Of a stretch of 62,419 bases of DNA, positions 42,298 to 50,837 are shown piece by piece; position 1 is the stretch's first letter, and the number at the start of each line of letters is the position of its first letter. The DNA is from Thermoproteota archaeon (GTDB lineage Archaea; Korarchaeota; JAOZGF01; JAOZFZ01), in contig JAOZFT010000008.1 in NCBI GenBank assembly GCA_027492035.1, positions 1 through 62,419 on the forward strand, given 5' to 3'. The translations under genes were made by a program, and so were the position numbers. Below the pieces are notes generated by a model. The model made no database searches. It was given only the letters and a program-made list of their open reading frames with translations, and was not told the DNA's origin.

Positions 42298-43695
42298 TTA
42301 GGGAAGCATACCTGGGTTCATTATGTTATATGGGTCCAGAACCTTTTTGATTTTCTTTAGAATGTTTAAGCTTTCACCGAGTTCTGTAATTAACAAGTCC
42401 TTAGCATCTACTTTTACACCCATTCCGTGAGAAAGGGAACCGCCGAACTTTAACCCGGCACTGTACATCTCTTTCACCGCTTCAGTGTACTTCAACCTGT
42501 TTTTCTCATCATGAACCCTATAGAAGAAATCTATGTATGTTGGGTTTAGCTTTAAAATTAAGGCGCCTAAAGGCTCAATTTCATATTTACTTAGTACCCT
42601 GTAAAAACTGTTCAATGCTTCATTAACCTTACCCAGTGGTATGCACATATCAATAGCTCCCCACCCGCCTTTACCTGTTCCAGCTATGGCTGAATAGAAA
42701 TCGGCACCGTAACCTGAAATAAATTGAATTACTCTTTTGTTTATTTCATACCCATTTTGTTTGTGGCATATATTAAGTATTTTCTGTCTCAACAGGGTAC
42801 ATATTTCCTTTGGACCCTCAAAATCTGTCAGTAAAAGGGCATCTGCGTCGGGTATGGCGGGGCCATACTTCATCTTTTTATGGGTGGAGATCGCTACCTT
42901 GTCCCAAATAGTGAGGCATGTTACGGGTATGTTCTTCCTTTTGATTTCAATTGCTACTTTCAAGGCATTATCAACTTTATTGAATGCTACAAGGACTGAT
43001 TCCGATGCTTCTGGTTTTGGATATAATTTCATTGTTGCCTCCACTATTACGCCTAACACACCGAAGCTGCCAACGAAAAGCCATTTAAGAGGCGGGCCTG
43101 TAGAGGTCTTCTCTGTTTTGCCTGCAACACCACCACCAACTTTAATGATTTCTCCATCAGGTAAAACAACTTTTAGGCTTGAAACCCGGTCGCCAAGGGA
43201 GCCTTGAACCATTTGTCTCCCGTCAATTCCACCAGAAGCTATGCTTCCCCCTATTGTAGCGGCGTATCTGCTAGCAGGGAAGTGGGGAGGGAGAAACCCT
43301 TTTTTCTCGACTTCATAAGCAAGTTTTGAACAGGTAATCCCTGCTTCACAAGTCACGTGCATATTCTCTGTATCTATCTCAATAATTTTGTCTAATTTCC
43401 TTAAATCCATTACTACTCCGCCAAATTTAGGTATTGCTCCTCCACTAATGCCTGTTAACCCGCCAACAGGTGTTAAAGGTATCCTGTTGGTATTTGCGAC
43501 TTTTACAACTTCAGAAATTTGGCTACTTTTTTCAGGAAGCACAACTACTTCAGGCATAGTCTTTGGTGAAGGTTTATAGAAGTCACTAGCGTAACTGATT
43601 AGATGAAAATCCCTTGTTAAAACGTTTCTTTTACCGCAAATTTCGATTAATTGAGATATTACATTTTCATTAACATGGTTATATCTCATTTTCAC
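42298..43695 (-). CDS. FAD-linked oxidase, GlcD/D-lactate dehydrogenase type
   Basis: This 465-residue PCMH-type flavoprotein has the FAD contacts PLTPVGGLTGISGGAIPKFGG (about residues 66-86) and ATIGGSIASGGIDG (about 145-158). The C-terminal ferredoxin-like substrate domain ends in SHGMGVKVDAKDLL and ILDPYNIMNPG, the family's classic ending. It oxidises a D-2-hydroxy acid such as glycolate or D-lactate. The divergent neighbour is an Fe-S CCG protein, the usual electron-accepting partner, so the two probably form one membrane-associated complex. It starts with GTG or, two codons on, ATG, behind GGGGAAAGG. Confidence 0.9.
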   Translation of the reverse strand: MKMRYNHVNENVISQLIEICGKRNVLTRDFHLISYASDFYKPSPKTMPEVVVLPEKSSQISEVVKVANTNRIPLTPVGGLTGISGGAIPKFGGVVMDLRKLDKIIEIDTENMHVTCEAGITCSKLAYEVEKKGFLPPHFPASRYAATIGGSIASGGIDGRQMVQGSLGDRVSSLKVVLPDGEIIKVGGGVAGKTEKTSTGPPLKWLFVGSFGVLGVIVEATMKLYPKPEASESVLVAFNKVDNALKVAIEIKRKNIPVTCLTIWDKVAISTHKKMKYGPAIPDADALLLTDFEGPKEICTLLRQKILNICHKQNGYEINKRVIQFISGYGADFYSAIAGTGKGGWGAIDMCIPLGKVNEALNSFYRVLSKYEIEPLGALILKLNPTYIDFFYRVHDEKNRLKYTEAVKEMYSAGLKFGGSLSHGMGVKVDAKDLLITELGESLNILKKIKKVLDPYNIMNPGMLP

Positions 43696-43772
43696 CCTTT
43701 CCCCTGAATAAAATATTTCACCTTTACATTATCCCAAAAAAATTTAAAATATAACGAAATATTTAAACTAAA

Positions 43773-44990
43773 ATGATAAAAAAACCACTGTTACAGTTAC
43801 AAGTGTTTAAAATGAACAAAGGCATTTTAGAGCAGCTTGACACATGTTACTCTTGTAGATGCGGGAAATGTCTTGACTCTTGCCCAGTATATGATGTTTT
43901 AAGGTTTGAATCTGTTAGTCCACGGGGAAAAGTGAAGACAATTTATTCTTATTTACAAGGGGAAATAAAGGATTCACAGGAGTTTATGGAATACTTGGCT
44001 TACTGTACACTTTGCGGTGCATGTGAAGTAACTTGTGGCGTAAACAATTTAGTTCCTGGTCCTAAAGTAAGTGTAAAAGACATAGTTAATGTTACACGGG
44101 GAGAACTTGTCTCTAAAGGATTTAGGTATTTTCCATATGAAAAAATAGTTTCCTCAACCGTTAAAGAGGGGAACCCTTTTGGAAGACCTAACAAAGAAAG
44201 AAACTGGGTTTTAAACCATGTTAAACAAAACATTAAAGCAGAATTTCTTTTCTGGATTGGATGCACATCTACTTTTTATGCTAGAGATTCTGTATTGTCC
44301 ACTATTAAATTATTTGACGTATTTGGTTTAAACTTTACAGTTCTAGGGTCGAAGGAGAAATGCTGCGGTTTACCTCTTCACCAACTTGGCTACTTTCATG
44401 AATTAGAGAAAATAATTAGCGATAACATTGAAAAAATAAAAGAATTAGATGTAGATTTCCTGGTTAGTAACTGCCCAGGTTGTATAAATTTTATCAGAAA
44501 TTATTACAAAGAATTTCAAGGAGAGCTTCCGTTCAAAGTTGTTCACACTTCTGAATACATTTCAAAAAACTTGGACAAGCTAAACTTGGACAAGTTAAAT
44601 TTACCGAGTAAAAAGAAACTAAACATTACTTTTCATGACCCATGCCATCTAGCCAGAGGTCTTGGCGTAACGGAAGAGCCTAGAATGGTTCTGAAAAACA
44701 TTCCAGGCGTAGACATAATTGAAACGCCTAGGAACAAGTTAGATACATGGTGCTGCGGAGGCAGTTTAAGATTAAGTCTTCCTCACACATCCACTACAAT
44801 AGCTGCGAAACGTATACTTCAAATACCCGAAAAAGTAAACTATATCGTTACTTCTTGCCCTACTTGTAAGATAAATTTAAGAGATGGAGCAGTAGTTGCC
44901 ACAACCAAGTACGGAGCAAAGGAAATAAAGGTTCTAGATCTTGTTGATTTATTAGCTGAGCTTTATTTGACAAACAATAAAATACTCTGA
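43773..44990 (+). CDS. Fe-S protein with two CCG domains, GlcF/HdrD/LldE-like
   Basis: The 405-residue protein has two 4Fe-4S ferredoxin motifs near the N-terminus, CYSCRCGKCLDSCPVYD and CTLCGACEVTCGVN, followed by two CCG-type cysteine-rich domains (CCGLPLHQLGYFHELE with SNCPGCINF, and CCGGSLRLSLPH with TSCPTC). It would carry electrons from the neighbouring FAD oxidase to a quinone, ferredoxin or disulfide acceptor. Neither the ATG at 43773 nor that at 43812 has a ribosome site, but an ATTTAAACTAAA stretch lies just upstream, so a leaderless transcript is possible. An imperfect repeat LDKLNLDKLNL occurs near residue 270. Confidence 0.9.
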   Translation: MIKKPLLQLQVFKMNKGILEQLDTCYSCRCGKCLDSCPVYDVLRFESVSPRGKVKTIYSYLQGEIKDSQEFMEYLAYCTLCGACEVTCGVNNLVPGPKVSVKDIVNVTRGELVSKGFRYFPYEKIVSSTVKEGNPFGRPNKERNWVLNHVKQNIKAEFLFWIGCTSTFYARDSVLSTIKLFDVFGLNFTVLGSKEKCCGLPLHQLGYFHELEKIISDNIEKIKELDVDFLVSNCPGCINFIRNYYKEFQGELPFKVVHTSEYISKNLDKLNLDKLNLPSKKKLNITFHDPCHLARGLGVTEEPRMVLKNIPGVDIIETPRNKLDTWCCGGSLRLSLPHTSTTIAAKRILQIPEKVNYIVTSCPTCKINLRDGAVVATTKYGAKEIKVLDLVDLLAELYLTNNKIL

Positions 44991-45007
44991 AAATTGTACC
45001 TGGCTCC

Positions 45008-45312
45008 TTACAAAAGCTTTATTGTTACAGTGTTCTTTGTTAGGTTGTATGGTTTCTGATCAGGTGTATATAAGGCGGCCTTGAACTTCTTCGCTGCTGC
45101 TATGTAAAGGGAATCATAAACTGTTACGTTTTAAGGTTAAAGCTAGTTCAGTGGCTTCATTGCAAAGTTCACAGGTTACAAGAATACTTAATCCTTCCCA
45201 AGTTTCCGTTAAATCTTAAGCAGCTGAATTTGCCTCTTCCTCCTTCAAATCTTTACGTAATTTAACGCGTTAATACCTATGAGAAATGAAACTGCTTCGC
45301 AAGGCAAGCTAC
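45008..45312 (-). pseudogene. Broken PIN-domain (VapC-type) toxin gene
   Basis: The minus strand retains most of a PIN domain in three frames. A C-terminal piece, VYDSLYIAAAKKFKAALYT, is intact up to a TAA at 45010-45008. Upstream, in another frame, lie a stop and DLTETWEGLSILVTCELCNE followed by ATELALTLK. Further up lies a FLIGINALNYV strand. VapC toxins have exactly this order (an acidic-site Asn-Ala-Leu helix, a variable loop, then V-x-D-x-L-Y and an LVTAD-like strand). At least two frameshifts plus an in-frame stop make it non-functional. No VapB antitoxin frame was found. Confidence 0.65.
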
Positions 45313-46724
45313 ACCTATACCAGCGATAGCAACCATTAGATACAGGCATGAAATCACATCTTGAGGTTGTATTCACAGAGTTCAGCTATGTTTCAAGTAA
45401 GTGAACAGAACTGGGGCAATCGTTTACCTGTCTACAATTAGTAGTGACAATAAAAAATCTCTTAGAAGTTAGGCTGGGAAAGCTTGTTTAGAAAGATGGT
45501 GAATGGATCCCACTGGTAGAATTAAAGGTGTTAGCACAGTTACTTTTTCAATATTTGAGGATAACGGTTTGGGGATGACGGGAGGCATTGATACCATGAT
45601 GCCTGATGAAATTTGTTAAGAAGTAGTGAATGGGATTTTTGACGGAAGTTGGCTATGAACCTGTGGAAGATGCTATATTGTTAAAAAGACTGAGAAACTT
45701 ACCTTAACGTGCAGGTATAGACCTATTGAACTTTGCTGGATGACATGGCTTATCCAGCCTGAAGGAAGAAAAATGATAACCGAAAAATATTCAAGCCTTT
45801 TTTAAAAAATTAACCTGAGCCCGATTAGCATCAATTGCGTGAACAACTGATAAAAGATTTAAAGTACAATGTTTCAGTTGCCTCGGTGCGGCATTACCTT
45901 AAACTACTAACCAAAGATTATTCCCAACTTATTTTCTGATTCTTATTTTAGTGACTTTCAACACCCTTAGTTTTTTACGTATTTTTTATATTATTGAATA
46001 AATAAATTTATGATATTCAAGTAATAGTAGATATGTTATGAAATGCCTGGAAAATGGGGTCTTCGCAAAGACAACACTAAAACCTCTCGGCTCTGTGTTC
46101 AATTTAGATAGTGAAAAAGAGGTGAAAATAAGAATCGTTTAACAAAATGTTATTATGATAACATATCACCTTTAGATAAAACCCCTATCACACTCATAAT
46201 TCTGAGGAAAAAAATATTTTAAGTCACCCGCAACTCATCAAATACTGGATACTTGCTAAGCACTCCCTTATCCATTGCTTAAATTTAATTTACGTTTCTT
46301 ATACCGCTTTAATACATAAAGAAAAAATATCCCAAATTACCAAATCTTAACCTAAACTCTCGTAAATTTATGAAACTGTCATTTTTTACCTTTCTTTTTC
46401 TTGTGTTTTCTTGTCACTTTTAAACAAGAAACCTTACCAAATAAGAGCTTAGGTTATTTCTAAATAATAGAAATTGTTTCATTATGAAATATCTTAGTTC
46501 TTGCCTCCACTTGCATCCTATACTTTTTTCTTTAAAGTTCCTTTGGATACACATGGTGAATATTGATAATATTGTACACAATCAATTATACATATTTGTG
46601 AAATGTTTTATAAAACGTTTTCCTTTTACCCTTAAAATTTTTTGGTTCTGAGTCTTTAAAAACTTTTAAAGTTTTTAACGCCTCCTTTAATTTTTATTGT
46701 TCCTTCCCTGTTTAAGCCTTGGTT
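45313..46724. other. Non-coding, gene-graveyard region
   Basis: About 1.4 kb without a gene-length frame. One plus-strand frame from an ATG at 45503 is open for 38 codons (MDPTGRIKGVSTVTFSIFED...) and then continues through single stops to about 45800 with a cysteine-bearing TCGRCY segment. This looks like a decayed gene that I cannot name. The part after 45950 is AT-rich without coding character. Confidence 0.45.
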
Positions 46725-46749
46725 GCAGAAGCTTTTTAAATGCTTCTGC
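46725..46749. repeat. Perfect inverted repeat upstream of the DUF354 gene
   Basis: The arms GCAGAAGC and GCTTCTGC are separated by 9 bases. The element lies 36 nt before the preferred DUF354 start and would be in its leader or promoter. It overlaps an upstream TTG that opens the frame. It could be an operator or a leader hairpin. Confidence 0.5.
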
Positions 46750-46785
46750 CCTTTCTTTTCAACAGGAAAAAGTGTGGTGAAAAGT

Positions 46786-47835
46786 TTGGGCAAAGTAGCT
46801 TTGGATGCAGCAACTCCTAAACATGCAATTTTAGCTTCTATACTTTACAATGAATTAAAGAAAAGAGGGTATGAAGTTGAAGTATTGGCTAGGGAGGAAA
46901 CCCAAACACTGGATTTACTGAAACTTTTCAAAATACCTTACTTAGAAACTGGGAAATACGGAGGAGCAACTTTGGAAGGGAAACTTGAAGCGACTATTCA
47001 GCAAGAAATAAAAATTTTAAATCATTTTAAAAGGGAAGGCAAACCTGATGTGTTTTGGACACATGGAAACGTAAGCGGTGTAAGGGTTGCGTACGGGTTA
47101 GGGATTCCAATAGTTTACAATAATGACACGTTACATAATGAACCAGTGGTTAAATTAACAGTTCCGCTTACAACTAAATTAGTGATTCCTGAAGCTTACA
47201 AAAAGAGGGAATGGAGCAGATACGGAATAGATCTGAAAGAAATCATAAGATTTAAAGGGACAGAGGAAGTGGCTTGGGTGAAAAATCTTAAAATTAACAA
47301 AGAAGAAATTTTTAGGGAGGCGAAAGTTAAAACAGGGAAATTGGTTGTGGTGAGAGGATCTGAACACATGGCTTGCTACTCCAGCAAGGAAACTTTAAAT
47401 CTACGGAAAATATTGAGGGAACTAAGTAGAGAAGCTACGGTGATGTTTCTGCCAAGGTACAAGGGTGAAGAAAAATTAAGTGAAGGAATTAAGAACGTAA
47501 CTGTTCCGAAAAAAACAGTTTTTGCAGCTGGATTTGTTGGAGCAGCTGACTTAGTGGTGGGTTCAGGAGGAACGATATGTAAAGAAGCAACTCTTCAGGG
47601 GACACCAACAATCAGTTTCCATTTTGAAGATGCAGTAACGAAGTACCTTGAAAGGAAAAATTTCCCTATATGGTATATTCCTACAATTAATGAAGTAATA
47701 AAAAAATCGGAAAAGATACTTAGAGACCCTGAAAAATACAGGGTGGATACATCAAAGAAGTTAAAAAGAATGGAGTCACCTGTGCCTGCTGTGTTGAAAA
47801 GCATCGAATCAGTTAGTGAGAAGCTGCAAACTTAA
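46786..47835 (+). CDS. DUF354 glycosyltransferase-like protein
   Basis: This 349-residue protein matches the archaeal/bacterial DUF354 family, which has a GT-B-like double Rossmann fold related to UDP-GlcNAc 2-epimerase. The N-terminal VALDAATPKHAILASILYNELKKRGYEVEVLARE, the central VVVRGSEHMACY and the C-terminal GAADLVVGSGGTICKEATLQGTPTISF are diagnostic. These proteins probably act in surface polysaccharide or lipid sugar formation, which is not proven. The open frame begins at TTG 46723, within an inverted repeat. The family N-terminus and a GTGGTG site argue for the TTG at 46786. Confidence 0.85.
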   Translation: MGKVALDAATPKHAILASILYNELKKRGYEVEVLAREETQTLDLLKLFKIPYLETGKYGGATLEGKLEATIQQEIKILNHFKREGKPDVFWTHGNVSGVRVAYGLGIPIVYNNDTLHNEPVVKLTVPLTTKLVIPEAYKKREWSRYGIDLKEIIRFKGTEEVAWVKNLKINKEEIFREAKVKTGKLVVVRGSEHMACYSSKETLNLRKILRELSREATVMFLPRYKGEEKLSEGIKNVTVPKKTVFAAGFVGAADLVVGSGGTICKEATLQGTPTISFHFEDAVTKYLERKNFPIWYIPTINEVIKKSEKILRDPEKYRVDTSKKLKRMESPVPAVLKSIESVSEKLQT

Positions 47836-47905
47836 TTTTCCAATTAGCAATTTCTTAAGTTTTTACCTACTTCTCTATTTTCTTCCTTGTTTTCTTCAGG
47901 TTTTA

Positions 47906-48490
47906 ATGCTTCAATATAAAGTAAAAGCTTTAAAAACCTTTTTGAGGAAAAACGCGGGAAAGAAATGTTTTATAGAAACTCCTATAGAGACCCCTTCCGA
48001 AAAATTTAAATATTTTTGTAATATCACAAAGAATTTTATAATAATTAGAGAGAAAGACGAAGTCAAGGTTAATGAAGTAGGGTTTGTTAGAATTCATCGA
48101 GAATGGTTTTTAATGTGTAGAAACAAATGTAGGGAAGGTTATAGGGAATCAAATGGTTTTTGGAAGTACTTTAGGGCTCTTCATTGCCCAATAAGGTGGG
48201 TAATTATCCACCTTGTAAGTAATGGAGATAAAAGCACAAGTGAAATTTTTGAAGGGTTAAGGGAGAGGGGAGAAGTGCTTTCACGATCTGGACTTTATTA
48301 TCACCTTTCTGAATTGGAGAATGCAGGTATAATTGAAGTTGCTAAGTACAGAGAAGTTGGGGGAGGGGCACCTGAAAAGGTTTGGCGGCTGAAAACAAAA
48401 GAAATCAGGATTAATTTATTAACTGACTTAAAGGAGGGTAAAAGAGTGAATGAAAAAAGAAAAAGCTGTAGAGGTTTCAAGTCTCACTAA
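47906..48490 (+). CDS. Winged-helix (ArsR/HTH_20-type) regulator of the ABC exporter
   Basis: The C-terminal half of this protein of about 194 residues is a winged helix (CPIRWVIIHLVSNGDKSTSEIFEGLRERGEVLSRSGLYYHLSELENAGIIEVA). A GGGAPEKVWRL wing closes it; this is the ArsR/HTH_20-type fold used in archaeal repressors. The N-terminal half has several Cys (KKCFIETP, YFCNIT, MCRNKCREGY) and may sense a ligand or metal. The frame opens at an ATG in the end of the DUF354 gene, but that adds a hydrophobic 30-residue stretch; CAGGTTTTAATG at 47906 is a better start. It overlaps the ATPase gene by 41 nt and so likely controls the exporter. Confidence 0.75.
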   Translation: MLQYKVKALKTFLRKNAGKKCFIETPIETPSEKFKYFCNITKNFIIIREKDEVKVNEVGFVRIHREWFLMCRNKCREGYRESNGFWKYFRALHCPIRWVIIHLVSNGDKSTSEIFEGLRERGEVLSRSGLYYHLSELENAGIIEVAKYREVGGGAPEKVWRLKTKEIRINLLTDLKEGKRVNEKRKSCRGFKSH

Positions 48491-49379
48491 GTGTTTTGGT
48501 GAATTAGTGGCTGTTGACCATGTAAAATTTGAAGTTGAAAAAGGTGAATTTTTTGGTTTTTTAGGACCAAATGGTGCAGGCAAAACAACCACTATTAGAA
48601 TACTTACTGGAGTCATTAAACCTGATGAAGGAAATGTTCAAGTTTTAGGTTACGATGTTTTAGAGAACAGTATTGAAGCTAAACAGTTAATGGGTGTTGT
48701 TCCTGAAATGGCTAATGCTTACTTAGATCTTTCAGCTTGGAATAACCTCATGTTAGTTGGGGCTTTGTATGGTGTCCCTAAAGAGTTGAGAAAAGAGAGA
48801 GCAAGTAAACTTCTTAAAGAGTTTAAGTTGTATGAAAGAAGAAACTGTTTAGTTAAAGGTTTTTCAAAAGGGATGAAACAGAAGCTGCTGCTTTGCATGG
48901 CTTTAATAAATGAACCTGAAATTCTTTTTTTGGATGAACCTACTTCAGGTTTAGACGTGGAAAGCCGAAGATTAATAATAGAAGTTATTCAGAAACTTAA
49001 CAAGGAAGGGAAAACTGTTTTTTTAACAACCCACAACATTGAAGAAGCTAACCAGCTTTGTGACAGGGTGGCAATTATCAACCGTGGCAGAATTGCAGCT
49101 GTTGATAGGCCGGAGAAACTTAGGTTGAAAAGCAGTGGGTTACAGTCAATAGAAGTTAGTTTCGACAGAAAAGTTGATGTTGAGGAGGTTTTAGAAATTG
49201 AAGGAGTTAATAAAGCCAGGAAAATGGGTGACAAAATAAAAATTTACATTGACGACCCAGATGCAGCAATAAATGAATTAGTTGATTTTGCACGTTCAAA
49301 AAAACTTAAAATTGTTTCCCTTAACACACTTGCACCTAGCTTGGAAGACGTGTTTCTCAAACTTATTAAGGAAAACTGA
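48450..49379 (+). CDS. ABC exporter ATP-binding protein (drug/antibiotic type)
   Basis: This 309-residue ATPase has Walker A GPNGAGKTT (39-47), signature GFSKGMKQKLLLC, Walker B ILFLDEPTSGLDVESR and His switch VFLTTHNIEEA. A C-terminal 90-residue accessory domain (LRLKSSGLQSIEVSF to LEDVFLKL) is the DUF4162-type end of CcmA/DrrA-like exporter ATPases. The signature Gln-Arg pair is altered (KGMKQK), as is usual in this group. AAGGAGGGT precedes the ATG at 48450. The permease follows after 12 nt. Confidence 0.92.
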   Translation: MKKEKAVEVSSLTKCFGELVAVDHVKFEVEKGEFFGFLGPNGAGKTTTIRILTGVIKPDEGNVQVLGYDVLENSIEAKQLMGVVPEMANAYLDLSAWNNLMLVGALYGVPKELRKERASKLLKEFKLYERRNCLVKGFSKGMKQKLLLCMALINEPEILFLDEPTSGLDVESRRLIIEVIQKLNKEGKTVFLTTHNIEEANQLCDRVAIINRGRIAAVDRPEKLRLKSSGLQSIEVSFDRKVDVEEVLEIEGVNKARKMGDKIKIYIDDPDAAINELVDFARSKKLKIVSLNTLAPSLEDVFLKLIKEN

Positions 49380-49391
49380 AGGGGTAAAACA

Positions 49392-50147
49392 TTGAAAAGG
49401 AAACCGTATTTGAATCAGTTCAAAAGATCTTTAGCAATAGCGGAAAAGAATATACGAATTTATTACTATAAAGGACCAGTTATTATTTTCGGGGTTTTAA
49501 TTCCTTTATTTCTTTTCCTTTCTTTCTACATTGGAAGAAACATACCTATTAAGGCTCTTATACCCGGGTTGCTTGGCATGACAACCTTTTTCACATCCAC
49601 TTCAGTAGGGCCAGCTATTGTTCCTTGGGAAGCTAGGGCAAAAACATTGGAGAGACTTATTTCATCTCCTGTCTCTATCTGGACTATTTTTCTGGGTGAC
49701 GTTATTTCCTCTTTTCTTTTCGGCATTCTTGTGTCAACAATTCCTGTTTTTGTTGGGTTATTGCTCGGAGTCAAAGTTTTAAATCCTTTCACGCTAATTT
49801 TCGGGGTTGTTCTCGCAGCTTTCTGTTTTGCTTCTTTTAGTGTATTGTTGTCCTCTTACCCTCCTTCAAACGTACCGGCTAGTTCAATGATGCTGTCTTC
49901 CTTAGTTAAGTTCCCACTTATTTTTGTAAGCGGAGTTTTTATTCCAATAAAGAATCTGCCCTTAATAGGAAAAATTGTTTCTTCAGTTTCCCCTTTAACT
50001 TACTTTACAGAACTGGCAAGGTATTCCCTTCAAGGCAGTTGCTTCTTCCCTGTTGAAATAGATTTTTTAGCTTTAATGTTTTTCAATGTTTTATTCTTTG
50101 TTGCTGCTGTGAAAATCCATGAACGTACTTTGCCTCAGAGACTATAA
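49392..50147 (+). CDS. ABC-2 type exporter permease
   Basis: This 251-residue protein has six hydrophobic helices. It belongs to the ABC-2 permease family: an N-terminal cytoplasmic FKRSLAIAEKNIRIYYYKGP, the conserved SFSVLLSSYPPSNVPASSMM region and FPLIFVSGVFIPIKNLPLIGKIVSSVSPLTYFTELAR. With the preceding ATPase it forms a homodimeric exporter whose cargo (drug, lipid or peptide) is unknown. The TTG start is behind AAGGGG. The 3' end is followed by a promoter for the GDT1 gene. Confidence 0.9.
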   Translation: MKRKPYLNQFKRSLAIAEKNIRIYYYKGPVIIFGVLIPLFLFLSFYIGRNIPIKALIPGLLGMTTFFTSTSVGPAIVPWEARAKTLERLISSPVSIWTIFLGDVISSFLFGILVSTIPVFVGLLLGVKVLNPFTLIFGVVLAAFCFASFSVLLSSYPPSNVPASSMMLSSLVKFPLIFVSGVFIPIKNLPLIGKIVSSVSPLTYFTELARYSLQGSCFFPVEIDFLALMFFNVLFFVAAVKIHERTLPQRL

Positions 50148-50200
50148 ACTTCAAGAACAGAACCAAAACTTAGAAAGGCTAACAAATTCAGAAAGAAAAT

Positions 50201-50208
50201 TTTATAAG
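50201..50208 (+). promoter_or_regulatory. TATA box for a leaderless GDT1 transcript
   Basis: TTTATAAG is centred about 29 nt before the ATG at 50233. Archaeal transcription starts about 26 nt downstream of the TATA centre, so the mRNA would begin at or just before the ATG. The gene also lacks any ribosome site, which fits a leaderless message. Confidence 0.6.
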
Positions 50209-50232
50209 TTCAAGAATAATTTTCCTGAAATC

Positions 50233-50802
50233 ATGAATTTTACACCTTTCATTGTTTCTTTTATGCTTGTGTCTATTACGGAGTTAGGAGATAAAACCCA
50301 ATTCGCAGTTATTAATCTTTCTTCGAAGTTAAAAACTTCCTCTGTTTTTCTGGGGGCTATGTCGGCTTTTTCAGCTGTAACTTTGTTTTCAATGTTTATT
50401 GGTGGAGTGTTAACTTTTGTAATTCCCATGTTTTGGGTAAATCTTTTTTCAGGTTTAATTTTCCTGGTTTTCGGATTTTACATCATTTACAGCCTTGCAC
50501 TTAAAAAATCTAGGTGGCAGTTTGAAGTAGAGAAAACGAGAGGTGGTATTTTTTCATCTTTCACTTTGGTTACGTTGATGGAGTTAGGGGATAAAACCCA
50601 ATTTGCTGTAATTGCTCTTTCTATGAAATACAGTTCTTTATTAGCCGTTTACATCGGTTCAATCCTTGCTTTCCTTTCCGTTACAGCATTTGGTGTAATA
50701 ATAGGTTCTGCTTTAAAGAAGTACTTACAGTTTAAATATGTTCAATTAATTAACGGCTTCATTTTTGTACTTTTAGGGGTTACTCTTTTAATTGAAGCAT
50801 AA
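50233..50802 (+). CDS. GDT1/TMEM165 (UPF0016) cation transporter
   Basis: This 189-residue membrane protein has six helices in two homologous halves. Each bears the family motif E-x-G-D-K-T: SITELGDKTQFAVI at residue 15 and LMELGDKTQFAVIAL near 115. The family exchanges Ca2+ or Mn2+ for protons. The frame runs upstream into the permease gene to an ATG at 50119, but that would add a charged, non-family extension. The ATG at 50233 starts exactly at the family N-terminus and suits the TATA box 29 nt upstream. Confidence 0.93.
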   Translation: MNFTPFIVSFMLVSITELGDKTQFAVINLSSKLKTSSVFLGAMSAFSAVTLFSMFIGGVLTFVIPMFWVNLFSGLIFLVFGFYIIYSLALKKSRWQFEVEKTRGGIFSSFTLVTLMELGDKTQFAVIALSMKYSSLLAVYIGSILAFLSVTAFGVIIGSALKKYLQFKYVQLINGFIFVLLGVTLLIEA

Positions 50803-50837
50803 ATTATTTTTTTTAAAGTTTAAGAGAGGCCTGGTTC

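Noticed and set aside
42737..43207. 156-codon plus-strand open frame
   Set aside because: It lies wholly antisense to the well-supported FAD oxidase gene, has no ribosome site and no family-like motif; it mirrors the codon pattern of the real gene.
44991..46724. tRNA or other stable RNA gene in the longest gene-free gap
   Set aside because: No cloverleaf or conserved T-arm box was found; the sequence shows gene remains and AT-rich spacer instead.
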